The notes below the pieces were generated by a model. That model was not told the DNA's origin. It did no database searches and saw only the letters and a list, made by a program, of their open reading frames with translations. From assembly GCA_001872925.1 (NCBI GenBank), contig MNYD01000149.1:1-13869 (forward strand): a stretch of 13,869 nt of DNA. The letters are read 5' to 3'. Positions 1-6,838 of this stretch are shown piece after piece; positions within the stretch are counted from its first letter, which is position 1; every line of letters starts with the position of its first letter. This stretch comes from Dehalococcoidia bacterium CG2_30_46_19. GTDB taxonomy: Bacteria > Chloroflexota > Dehalococcoidia > GIF9 > AB-539-J10. Made by a program: the position numbers and the translations under genes.

Positions 1-678
1 ATGAGGAATGGGGTCAGGGGGAAGTCTGGCAGCAATTATGCCCGCTGTGTGGGCCATATCAACCAGGAATTTGGCACCCACCTTGTCAGCAATGTAGCGA
101 AAGCGCTCAAAATCAATGATTCGGGGGTAAGCACTAGCTCCAGCGATAATAAGTTTAGGCTTATGTTCCAGGGCAAGTTTTTCTACTTCATCGTAATCAA
201 GCATCTCAGTGTCGCGTTTCACGCCATAAGAGATAAAGTTATATAATTTTCCGGAGAAACTGATCTTTGAACCGTGGGAAAGGTGCCCACCCTGGTCGAG
301 TCTCATGCCCATCACGGTATCACCGGGCTGAAGTAAAGCTGAGTAGACTGCCATGTTAGCTTGAACGCCGCTGTGAGGCTGTACATTGGCGTGCTCGGCA
401 TCGAACAGTTTTTTCGCTCTGTCAATGGCTAATGTCTCCACGGCATCTATATAAGTGCAGCCACCGTAGTAGCGGCGTCCCGGGTAGCCTTCAGCGTATT
501 TATCGGTCATCAAGCAGCCTTGAGCTTCGAGTACAGCAAGGTCAGCGTAATTTTCGGAAGCAATGAGATTTATGTGGCTTGCTTGCCTCTTTTTCTCCTG
601 CTCCAGAATCTGAGCTACCTCAGTATCATGCCGGGCGATATGGGAAGTTGTTTTGAGTTTCATGTTTGGTGTTATCAT
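1..678 (-). CDS. glyA: Serine hydroxymethyltransferase, 5' part only (runs off window)
   Basis: This is a PLP enzyme that interconverts serine and glycine with tetrahydrofolate, supplying one-carbon units in the cytoplasm. Reading the complement gives 226 residues without a stop. Family landmarks in order are LIASEN (about 38-43), YAEGYPGRRYYGG (61-73), NVQPHSG (98-104), GGHLSHG (130-136) and VDMAHTAG (206-213), where Asp207 and His210 are the expected PLP-ring contacts. The window ends just before the expected Schiff-base lysine motif, so roughly the last 45 percent is missing. I chose the ATG at 678 because AGAGAG-type purines lie about 5 bases upstream of it; the in-frame ATG at 663 has no such site. 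The gene is divergent from hrcA across a 105-bp gap. Family identity is certain; intactness downstream cannot be judged. Confidence 0.95.
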   Translation of the reverse strand, partial: MITPNMKLKTTSHIARHDTEVAQILEQEKKRQASHINLIASENYADLAVLEAQGCLMTDKYAEGYPGRRYYGGCTYIDAVETLAIDRAKKLFDAEHANVQPHSGVQANMAVYSALLQPGDTVMGMRLDQGGHLSHGSKISFSGKLYNFISYGVKRDTEMLDYDEVEKLALEHKPKLIIAGASAYPRIIDFERFRYIADKVGAKFLVDMAHTAGIIAARLPPDPIPH

Positions 679-718
679 ACTATCTCTCTTTGCCTTAGTC
701 AATTTGGGTCGAACTTGG

Positions 719-747
719 TTGACAGCCCAACCTGGGAGTGGTATATT
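719..747 (+). promoter_or_regulatory. Sigma-70 type promoter of the hrcA-grpE-dnaK operon
   Basis: A perfect -35 hexamer TTGACA (719-724) is followed after 17 bases by TATATT (742-747), one mismatch from the -10 consensus. Transcription would start around 753-755, immediately before the CIRCE operator, giving an untranslated leader of about 30 bases. Position, spacing and the adjacent operator all fit a vegetative promoter repressed by HrcA. No comparable promoter was found for the divergent glyA. Confidence 0.85.
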
Positions 748-756
748 TCAGCTAAA

Positions 757-783
757 TTAGCAATCTCATTGGGGAAGTGCTAA
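757..783 (+). promoter_or_regulatory. CIRCE operator (HrcA binding site), overlapping the hrcA ribosome binding site
   Basis: The left arm TTAGCAATC (757-765), a 9-base spacer (766-774) and the right arm AAGTGCTAA (775-783) match the CIRCE consensus TTAGCACTC-N9-GAGTGCTAA at 15 of 18 arm positions with exact spacing. The element ends on the base before the hrcA ATG at 784. The only Shine-Dalgarno-like run, GGGGAAG (771-777), lies inside it. Repression by HrcA is established for this element. An effect of the same inverted repeat on translation of the mRNA is my inference. Confidence 0.93.
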
Positions 784-1803
784 ATGAGTTTGATAGAGGA
801 AAGAAGAGAAACTATTTTGAAGATAATAGTTGGTGAGTATATTTCCAGGGCAATGCCTGTTGCCTCGAGGACCATCGCTGAGGATTACGCTTTGAAGGTA
901 AGTCCAGCCACCATTCGCAATGATGTAGCTTATTTGGAAAGCGAAGGATACATTACTCATCCTCACCACTCTGCGGGTAGTGTTCCTACTGATAAAGCTT
1001 ATCGCTGCTATGTAGGATTGCTGGGGGATGCGCTTGGTCTTCCCGAGGATGAACAATACTTTTTTTATCAGCTATTGCGGGAGGCGAGGGACAGGATTGA
1101 GCAGCAGCTAAGGCTAGCGGTGTTTTTTCTGGCCAGATTTGCTCACAATCTGGCAATAGTGACATCGCCAAGGGCGCCGGAAAGCCGGTTTAAACACCTT
1201 GATTTAGTGAGCTTGCAGGATTTTGTAGCTTTGCTAATCTTAGTTTTATATGGCGTGGGAATCAGACAACGAATTTTATCTTTTGATGAAGCAGTTTCTC
1301 AGGATGAATTGACTGCCTTGTCCAACAAGTTCAATGCTATTTATGGGGGGATGACGGGCAATGGAATTTTAGCTAGTGAGCCAAAGCTTTCCCGTGAGGA
1401 AAGGATAGTAACTCAGGCGGTAGTGGATATAATGGAAACGGAAAATAGGCTGGAATATGGTAAGCCTTGCATCGAAGGATTGTGCCTGTTATTGAACCAG
1501 CCCGAATTCTACCAAAGCCCCAGGATAATCACTATATTAGAGCTGTTAGAGAAGGAAAGTTGGCTGGCAAACGTGCTTGGACAGCGAGCTTGCATGGGAA
1601 AGGCAGAGGTAATTATTGGTGAAGAGAATAGGGAGGAGGTGTTACAGGATTTTAGCTTGGTGGTCAGCCAATACGGGGTTTCCGGTAAAGCAAGTGGTGT
1701 CGTCGGTGTGCTTGGTCCCAAGCGGATGGATTATTCCCGAGTCATTTCCTCAGTAAATTCTGTTTCCACATTATTGAGCGAATCAGTAGCTGAATACATC
1801 TAG
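784..1803 (+). CDS. hrcA: Heat-inducible transcription repressor HrcA
   Basis: HrcA binds CIRCE and represses chaperone genes; in known systems its activity depends on GroEL. The protein has 339 residues, the normal family length. An N-terminal winged helix (about 1-75) carries the family stretches VSPATIRNDVAYLE and HSAGSVPTDKAYR. A middle GAF-like dimerisation region follows, and the C-terminus has the signature VGVLGPKRMDYSRVISSV (about 307-324). The ATG at 784 is chosen because CIRCE ends at 783 and an SD-like GGGGAAG precedes it. It is the first gene of a cluster in which grpE follows after 14 bases. The adjacent CIRCE indicates autoregulation. Confidence 0.96.
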   Translation: MSLIEERRETILKIIVGEYISRAMPVASRTIAEDYALKVSPATIRNDVAYLESEGYITHPHHSAGSVPTDKAYRCYVGLLGDALGLPEDEQYFFYQLLREARDRIEQQLRLAVFFLARFAHNLAIVTSPRAPESRFKHLDLVSLQDFVALLILVLYGVGIRQRILSFDEAVSQDELTALSNKFNAIYGGMTGNGILASEPKLSREERIVTQAVVDIMETENRLEYGKPCIEGLCLLLNQPEFYQSPRIITILELLEKESWLANVLGQRACMGKAEVIIGEENREEVLQDFSLVVSQYGVSGKASGVVGVLGPKRMDYSRVISSVNSVSTLLSESVAEYI

Positions 1804-1817
1804 AGGAGTTTTAAACT

Positions 1818-2387
1818 TTGTCTGAAGAAGGATTAACCAATGATGAAATAGGCGAGGCTGATGTTGAGCAGGCAAGTGTAGAGGATATCGAGACGCTACA
1901 GCAAGCTTTAGCAGAGCAAAAGAAAGGAGCGGAGAAATATTTAGCGAATTGGCAAAGAGCTCAAGCTGACCTTGCTAATTACAAAAAGCATGTTGGGCAG
2001 GAAAAGCAAGAGATTTTAGATTTTGGTAATAGCACGCTTATCCTGAGTTTATTGCCTGTTGTAGATGATTTTGAAAGAGCTTTTAAGTCGCTACCCTCGG
2101 AACTTGCCGAGGTGAATTGGATTGAGGGTATTAAAATCATATATAATAACCTTAAAGCGGCGCTGAAAAAGGCGGGGGTAACTGAAATTGAGGCTAAAGG
2201 AGAGAGATTTGACCCCCATTTACACGAAGCGACGATGAGTCAGGTGGGTGAGGAAGGAGTGGTATTGGAGGAAATTCAGAAGGGTTATAGGTTGAAAGAT
2301 AGAGTGCTCCGCCCCAGTTTAGTAGTAGTAGGCAGGGGCAAAGAAGAAATAGAGGAGGAAAGCCATGGCGAAAGCAGTAGGGATTGA
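1818..2387 (+). CDS. grpE: Nucleotide exchange factor GrpE
   Basis: GrpE is the cytoplasmic dimeric co-chaperone that releases ADP from DnaK. The protein has 189 residues. An acidic, Glu/Gln-rich N-terminus leads into a long helix likely to form the coiled-coil dimer (about 20-80), with the family pattern ADLANYKK and LLPVVDDFERA. The C-terminal beta domain contains RFDPHLHEA and GYRLKDRVLRPSLVVVG. The start is a TTG at 1818 with AGGAG at 1804-1808; no suitable ATG fits. The 3' end overlaps dnaK by 23 bases, and the dnaK ribosome binding site lies inside grpE, which suggests translational coupling. Confidence 0.95.
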   Translation: MSEEGLTNDEIGEADVEQASVEDIETLQQALAEQKKGAEKYLANWQRAQADLANYKKHVGQEKQEILDFGNSTLILSLLPVVDDFERAFKSLPSELAEVNWIEGIKIIYNNLKAALKKAGVTEIEAKGERFDPHLHEATMSQVGEEGVVLEEIQKGYRLKDRVLRPSLVVVGRGKEEIEEESHGESSRD

Positions 2388-4245
2388 CCTGGGGACCACA
2401 CTTAGTGAGGTGGCAGTTATGGAAGGGGGAGAGCCCAAAATTATCCCCAGTGCTGAAGGTAGCAATCTGGTTCCTTCGGTAGTAGCGGTAAGCAAAACAG
2501 GTGAACGTTTGGTAGGAGAAATAGCCAAGCGCCAGGCAATAGTTAATCCTGATAACACTATTTTCAGTGTTAAGCGTCTTATCGGGCGTAAGTTTAACGA
2601 TGCTTCGGTCCAGTATGATATAAAGAGATTACCATACAAAATCACTGCGGCGCCTAATGGTGATTGCCGGGTGGTTATGGGGGGTAAAGAATATAGTCCG
2701 CAGGAAATTTCAGCGATGATATTGCAAAAACTGAAAGCTGATACTGAAGCTTATCTTGGGGGAAAAGTCACCGACGCCGTGATTACTGTGCCTGCTTACT
2801 TTAATGACAGTCAGAGGCAGGCGACTAAAGACGCTGGCGCCATAGCTGGTTTTAACGTTCTCCGTATTATTAATGAACCCACAGCATCATCACTAGCCTA
2901 TGGAATGGATAAGAAGAAAGATGAAACCATTGCCGTTTATGACTTTGGTGGAGGCACATTTGATATTTCCATCCTTGATATAGGCGAAGGCACTTTCCAG
3001 GTCAAGTCAACTAACGGTGATACTCACCTTGGTGGGGATGACATTGACCAGAGAATTATGGATTGGATATGTGATGAATTCAAGAAAGAGCAAGGCATTG
3101 ACTTGAAGCAGGACAGGATGGCATTGCAGCGGTTAAAAGACGCTGCTGAGAGGGCTAAGAAAGAGCTATCCACAGTGGTTCAGACAGAGATAAATCTCCC
3201 ATTCATCACCGCGGATGCTTCTGGTCCCAAGCATCTTACCATGACGCTTAGTCGAGCCAAGCTGGAGCAACTATCGGCTGACTTAATAGAGAGGAGCATT
3301 GGACCCTGCCGCCAAGCTTTAAGCGACGCCAGGCTCACTCCAGCTCAAATTAATAATGTAATTCTAGTTGGTGGTCAGACAAGGATGCCCAAGGTTCAGG
3401 ATACCTTGAGGCAGTTTTTTAGTCGAGAACCTGTGAAGGGTGTCAACCCTGATGAGGCGGTGGCTTTGGGAGCTGCCATTCAAGCTGGGGTGCTCAAAGG
3501 TGAGGTGGGAGAGATTCTCCTTCTCGATGTTACCCCGCTTACTTTGGGCATAGAGACTCTGGGAGGGGTAGCCACGACGCTTATTCCTCGTAATACCACC
3601 ATTCCTACCTCAAAGAGCCAGATTTTCAGCACTGCTAGTGATAGTCAGCCAAGTGTGGAAATACATGTTCTCCAGGGGGAACGTCCCATGGCGGCTGATA
3701 GTCGAACTTTAGGGCGTTTTATGCTCGATGGCATTCTACCGGCGCCAAGAGGTATGCCTCAAATTGAAGTAACTTTTGATATCGATGCTAATGGAATCCT
3801 TAATGTTAGTGCTCGGGACAAAGGCACCGGGAAGGAGCAGAAAATCACCATCACCGCCTCTAGTGGACTCAGCAAGGGAGAGGTGGAGAAGATGCAGAGG
3901 GATGCGGAAACGCATGCTGTTGAAGATGCTAAGCGTAAGGAAGAAACCGAAACTCGCAATGCTGCTGATAACCTTGCTTATACTGCTGAGAAAACGCTTC
4001 GAGAGCATGGAGATAAAATACCTGGAGAGCTAAAACAGGAAATAGAAGGCAAGATAGCTGCAGTTCGCTCAGCGCTTCAAGGCAAGGATATAAATGCTGT
4101 TCGTAATGCCGTGCAAGAGCTATCGCAGGCTATGCAGAAGGTTGGCGCTACAGTTTATGGACAGCCTGGTGGGCAACCTCCCGGTGGACAACAGGGTCCT
4201 GGTGGAGAGGAAGGTCCTGTTGAAGGTGAATTCCGCGAGGTATAA
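2365..4245 (+). CDS. dnaK: Molecular chaperone DnaK (Hsp70)
   Basis: DnaK is an ATP-dependent cytoplasmic chaperone working with GrpE and DnaJ. The protein has 626 residues. The N-terminal ATPase domain shows GIDLGTT (6-12), Lys70 in VKRLIG, VYDFGGGTFD (191-200) and VILVGGQTRMP (332-342). The interdomain linker is ILLLD (384-388). The substrate-binding domain follows, then a helical lid and a Gly/Pro/Gln-rich tail ending in EFREV. Residues about 75-100 contain the segment found in E. coli DnaK and absent, as I recall, from B. subtilis DnaK. The phosphate loop reads TTLSEV rather than the usual TTNSCV. A strong AGGAGG lies at 2353-2358, ahead of the ATG at 2365. dnaJ, usual at this place, does not follow. 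Confidence 0.97.
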   Translation: MAKAVGIDLGTTLSEVAVMEGGEPKIIPSAEGSNLVPSVVAVSKTGERLVGEIAKRQAIVNPDNTIFSVKRLIGRKFNDASVQYDIKRLPYKITAAPNGDCRVVMGGKEYSPQEISAMILQKLKADTEAYLGGKVTDAVITVPAYFNDSQRQATKDAGAIAGFNVLRIINEPTASSLAYGMDKKKDETIAVYDFGGGTFDISILDIGEGTFQVKSTNGDTHLGGDDIDQRIMDWICDEFKKEQGIDLKQDRMALQRLKDAAERAKKELSTVVQTEINLPFITADASGPKHLTMTLSRAKLEQLSADLIERSIGPCRQALSDARLTPAQINNVILVGGQTRMPKVQDTLRQFFSREPVKGVNPDEAVALGAAIQAGVLKGEVGEILLLDVTPLTLGIETLGGVATTLIPRNTTIPTSKSQIFSTASDSQPSVEIHVLQGERPMAADSRTLGRFMLDGILPAPRGMPQIEVTFDIDANGILNVSARDKGTGKEQKITITASSGLSKGEVEKMQRDAETHAVEDAKRKEETETRNAADNLAYTAEKTLREHGDKIPGELKQEIEGKIAAVRSALQGKDINAVRNAVQELSQAMQKVGATVYGQPGGQPPGGQQGPGGEEGPVEGEFREV

Positions 4246-4331
4246 GCACTAAAATACTAAGCACTACTATCTAAATCCCCGACGTTAGAGGTTTGAATTT
4301 GTTTAGAATTTAGAGATTGAAATTTAGGATT
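4243..4331. repeat. AT-rich degenerate repeat spacer between dnaK and pckA
   Basis: TAAGCACTA occurs twice with a 15-base period (4243-4251, overlapping the dnaK stop codon, and 4258-4266). It is followed by imperfect reiterations of TTTAGA/AATTT/TTGAA (about 4291-4331). The composition is much more AT-rich than the flanking genes. No convincing promoter hexamer pair or terminator hairpin was found. From memory, similar low-complexity stretches occur between genes of many environmental bacterial genomes; their function is unknown. Confidence 0.5.
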
Positions 4332-4347
4332 TCCCTTAAGGAGAGAA

Positions 4348-5946
4348 ATGTCAGGAATTGAGTTAGAACAATTTGCGTTAACTGTCGAGAGGATTAGACA
4401 GAAGGCATTACAGGAGAACAGGCTGCTGGATAACCCTTCTCTCGAGGAATTGAGGGTGCTTGTGGAACAGGAACCCGGGGTAGAGAAGACAATTTATGGT
4501 AATTTTGTTGTTGAAAGTGGGCCTAGTTCCAGGGCGGCGATGTTTACCAAAAACAGCGTTGACTATCCCTTCGGCAAGGAGGAATTGCAGTTATTGGCTC
4601 AATGTGAACAGGCGTTGAGCAAAGAAAGGTTAATTTCCCTTGACAGGATTGTGGGCAATACAAGTAGTAACACTACAGTCAGGTTAATTGTCCCTGAGCG
4701 ATTTGCTCATGTTGCCTATGGTGGTGGGAATCTTTTTATTCCCGTAAAGGGCAAAGTTGAACAGCCAACGTATGAGATTGTAATGTTCAGTGATGAAGCT
4801 TTTGAAGCTAATAAATCAAAACCACTTCCTCAAAAAGACATCACTATAAGGCTGGCTATGCTTGATAATGGCAGGGTCATCAAGATAATCAGGAACAGCA
4901 ATTATATTGGTGAGTATAAAAAGGGAGTCTTCGCCGCTGAAGATTGGACCCATAAAACTTTTGGGGACGGAATTTTCCTGCATACCGGCTGTAGGGAGGA
5001 TTACCTTCAATCAACACATGGGGATTATCGAACTGTAAGGACATTGCTCGTTGCCTTGACCGCAAATGGGAAAACAACCACCACGTGCAAAATTTTGGCG
5101 AGGAAAGGCAGGGAAAAATCCTGGCTTATCCAGGACGATGGTGGAACTCTGATGCCCGATGGTTCCTTCCATGGTTTTGAAGCTGGAGGGGTATTTGTGA
5201 AAACCGAGAGTATAAATCCCGGAAATCAAGTTGAGATATTCTATGGCTTGTTGAAACCGGAAACTCTCTGTGAGAATGTTTATGTGACGGAAGATAAAGA
5301 TTTCGATTTTTACAATTTCGAAAGAACATCAAACGGGAGAGCGGTTATACGCAGGAAAGATTTCCTGCATGCCAGCCCTTATATTGACGTTGATAGGATA
5401 GATAACCTGGTTCTTATCACCAGAGGGCCGTTGATTCCAGCGATATCGAAATTAACTTTAGAGCAAGCAACCTCGTTGATGATTTTGGGGCAATCAATGG
5501 AGTCGTCCGCTGGTGACCCAACTCAGGCGGGGAAGATAAAGGGCGAGTTCTTCTATGACCCATTTGTAGCTGGTGATAGGGCGGAGCATGCCAACAGATT
5601 TTATGAAATAATGGGAGTCCTTCCTCATGTGAATTATTACTTGTTAAATACCGGGGGGATAGGTGAGGGGGCACATTATAATGATATAAGGCTGGAATTT
5701 ACCATGGCGATACTGGATTCCCTATTGAGAGGTGGACTTGAAGATTGGGTAGATTCACCTACCGGATTTAAGGTACCTAGGTCGGTAAGGCATGTTGACG
5801 ATATATACTTACATCCTGAGAAACTTTATTCTAGAATGGAGTTCGAGGAAAAGCAGAAAGAGCTCAATAAAATCAGGTGTGAAGCGGTGGAAAAATTTGG
5901 TAATGCTTTACACCCCAATATTAGAAACGTTTTTAGCGCAGTTTAG
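4348..5946 (+). CDS. pckA: Divergent ATP-type phosphoenolpyruvate carboxykinase
   Basis: The family converts oxaloacetate and ATP to PEP, CO2 and ADP in gluconeogenesis. The protein has 532 residues, close to the E. coli enzyme (540). Visible counterparts of E. coli residues are Arg62 (R65), Tyr186 or Tyr190 near the paired lysines Lys191-Lys192 (K212-K213), His212 (H232), P-loop ALTANGKTT at 236-244, kinase-2 Asp263-Asp264 (D268-D269) and Arg331 (R333). PLIPAISKLTLEQ and YLLNTGGIGEG match conserved C-terminal stretches. The P-loop lacks the usual GLSGTGKTT glycines, and the RSPKDK motif after Arg62 is lost. A good SD (AAGGAGAG, 4338-4345) precedes the ATG. Family membership is secure, while activity as a true PEPCK is inferred. 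It stands alone between the heat-shock cluster and the dksA-like gene. Confidence 0.82.
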   Translation: MSGIELEQFALTVERIRQKALQENRLLDNPSLEELRVLVEQEPGVEKTIYGNFVVESGPSSRAAMFTKNSVDYPFGKEELQLLAQCEQALSKERLISLDRIVGNTSSNTTVRLIVPERFAHVAYGGGNLFIPVKGKVEQPTYEIVMFSDEAFEANKSKPLPQKDITIRLAMLDNGRVIKIIRNSNYIGEYKKGVFAAEDWTHKTFGDGIFLHTGCREDYLQSTHGDYRTVRTLLVALTANGKTTTTCKILARKGREKSWLIQDDGGTLMPDGSFHGFEAGGVFVKTESINPGNQVEIFYGLLKPETLCENVYVTEDKDFDFYNFERTSNGRAVIRRKDFLHASPYIDVDRIDNLVLITRGPLIPAISKLTLEQATSLMILGQSMESSAGDPTQAGKIKGEFFYDPFVAGDRAEHANRFYEIMGVLPHVNYYLLNTGGIGEGAHYNDIRLEFTMAILDSLLRGGLEDWVDSPTGFKVPRSVRHVDDIYLHPEKLYSRMEFEEKQKELNKIRCEAVEKFGNALHPNIRNVFSAV

Positions 5947-5965
5947 CCCCGTATTAAATACGGGG
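5947..5965. terminator. Palindrome after pckA, possible terminator or dispersed palindromic repeat
   Basis: CCCCGTATT (5947-5955), one central A, then AATACGGGG (5957-5965) form a perfect 19-base inverted repeat directly after the pckA stop codon. As RNA it would fold with about 7 pairs and a 5-base loop. It is followed by TTACA rather than a run of T, so intrinsic termination would be weak. It may instead be one copy of a genomic palindromic repeat. It also separates pckA from the next operon by only 39 bases. Confidence 0.5.
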
Positions 5966-5985
5966 TTACATCGAAGGTGGATAAA

Positions 5986-6342
5986 ATGGCTGAATTTACT
6001 AAGCTTTTGCAACAGTTGAAAGCTGAAAAGGCGCGATTGTTACAAGAGCTGGAGCAGATACAAACTTCTCAGCAAACGGCGGAAAGAAGGGCTGGCGGTC
6101 CGTTTGGCAAAAGAGGGGAGGAGGCAAGCCAGGTTTTGGAGTTAGAAAAGAGGCTGGATTTGGAAAAAAGGTTGAAGAAATCTCTTGCTGAAATAGACCA
6201 TGCCCTGGAGAAGTATGAAGCGGGGACTTATGGATTGTGTGATTCTTGTGGCAAGCCTATAGAGCCCGCCCGCCTTGAAGCGATACCTCAAGCGAACTTG
6301 TGCTTGGGATGCAAGGTGCGCCAGACGAGGGATGCAAAATAA
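5986..6342 (+). CDS. DksA/TraR-family C4 zinc finger protein
   Basis: The 118-residue protein has a long charged N-terminal helical region (about 1-80, likely coiled coil) followed by a four-cysteine zinc finger: Cys85-X2-Cys88 and Cys106-X2-Cys109, with the family stretch YGLCDSCGKPIEPARLEAIP. Relatives bind RNA polymerase through the secondary channel and modulate transcription initiation. The acidic DxxDxA tip of true DksA is not visible, so I call the family only. An in-frame GTG at 5977 exists, but the ATG at 5986 is preferred because AAGGTGG (5974-5980) lies 5 bases before it. The last 11 bases overlap lspA, implying coupled expression. Confidence 0.87.
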   Translation: MAEFTKLLQQLKAEKARLLQELEQIQTSQQTAERRAGGPFGKRGEEASQVLELEKRLDLEKRLKKSLAEIDHALEKYEAGTYGLCDSCGKPIEPARLEAIPQANLCLGCKVRQTRDAK

Positions 6343-6838
6343 AGGGCAACTTAGACTTTTTTTGGTTGCTGCTGCTTCAATAATCGTCCTCGACCAGGTA
6401 ACTAAGTTATGGGTTAGGAATAATTTGGCTCTAGGTGAGGTAGTCCCCCAGACAAGCTTCCTGAATTTAGTGCACCATGAAAATACTGGCTTCGTTTTTG
6501 GCTTACTGCCGGGACAAGTTTCTCTTCCTATCGCTACTGCTATAGCGGTGTTAATTATCATTTTGTTAGCGCGGCATTATTTATCGTCCAAGACCGCACT
6601 AAGCAATGTATCGCTAGGATTGCTCTTTGGTGGCGCCACTGGTAATTTGATAGACCGTCTTCGTCTTGGCTATGTCGTTGATTTCATTGACCTTCGTCTC
6701 TGGGATGACTTCCACTGGCCAGCGTTTAATTTCGGAGATGCTGCTATAGTGGCTGGCATAATTTTGTTCATTTATTCCCTTTATCGTACGGGATTATTCG
6801 CCAGGGTATATCACCATGGACGCGCTTCCAAAGACTAA
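6332..6838 (+). CDS. lspA: Lipoprotein signal peptidase (signal peptidase II)
   Basis: This inner-membrane aspartyl protease cleaves the signal peptide of diacylglyceryl-modified prolipoproteins. With the ATG at 6332 it has 168 residues, the usual length. It shows four hydrophobic segments (about 7-24, 65-80, 92-105 and 135-150). Conserved blocks are LDQVTK (Asp21), NTGFVFG (51-57), GGATGNLIDRL (100-110), GYVVDFIDL with catalytic Asp117, and FNFGD with catalytic Asp136. Upstream in-frame TTG (6275) would add a charged, unrelated extension inside the zinc finger gene and is rejected. GAGGG abuts the ATG directly, so initiation probably relies on coupling to the overlapping upstream gene. Confidence 0.95.
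   Translation: MQNKGQLRLFLVAAASIIVLDQVTKLWVRNNLALGEVVPQTSFLNLVHHENTGFVFGLLPGQVSLPIATAIAVLIIILLARHYLSSKTALSNVSLGLLFGGATGNLIDRLRLGYVVDFIDLRLWDDFHWPAFNFGDAAIVAGIILFIYSLYRTGLFARVYHHGRASKD

Noticed and set aside
1..246. Plus-strand open frame of 81 codons
   Set aside because: It is antisense to well-conserved glyA coding sequence and has no family resemblance.
759..772. AGCAATCTCATTGG is shared exactly by the CIRCE region and by hisC (12619-12632), suggesting that the dispersed repeat seeded the operator
   Set aside because: A 14-base exact match is expected about once by chance in a window of this size, and the rest of the repeat is absent at the CIRCE site.
4293..4321. Promoter for pckA within the AT-rich spacer (TTGAAT, TAGAAT)
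   Set aside because: The hexamer-like words do not pair at 16-18 base spacing; AT-rich repeats produce such words by chance.
6142..6561. Minus-strand open frame of 139 codons across the zinc finger gene and lspA
   Set aside because: Both plus-strand genes are recognisable with intact motifs; the antisense frame resembles nothing.
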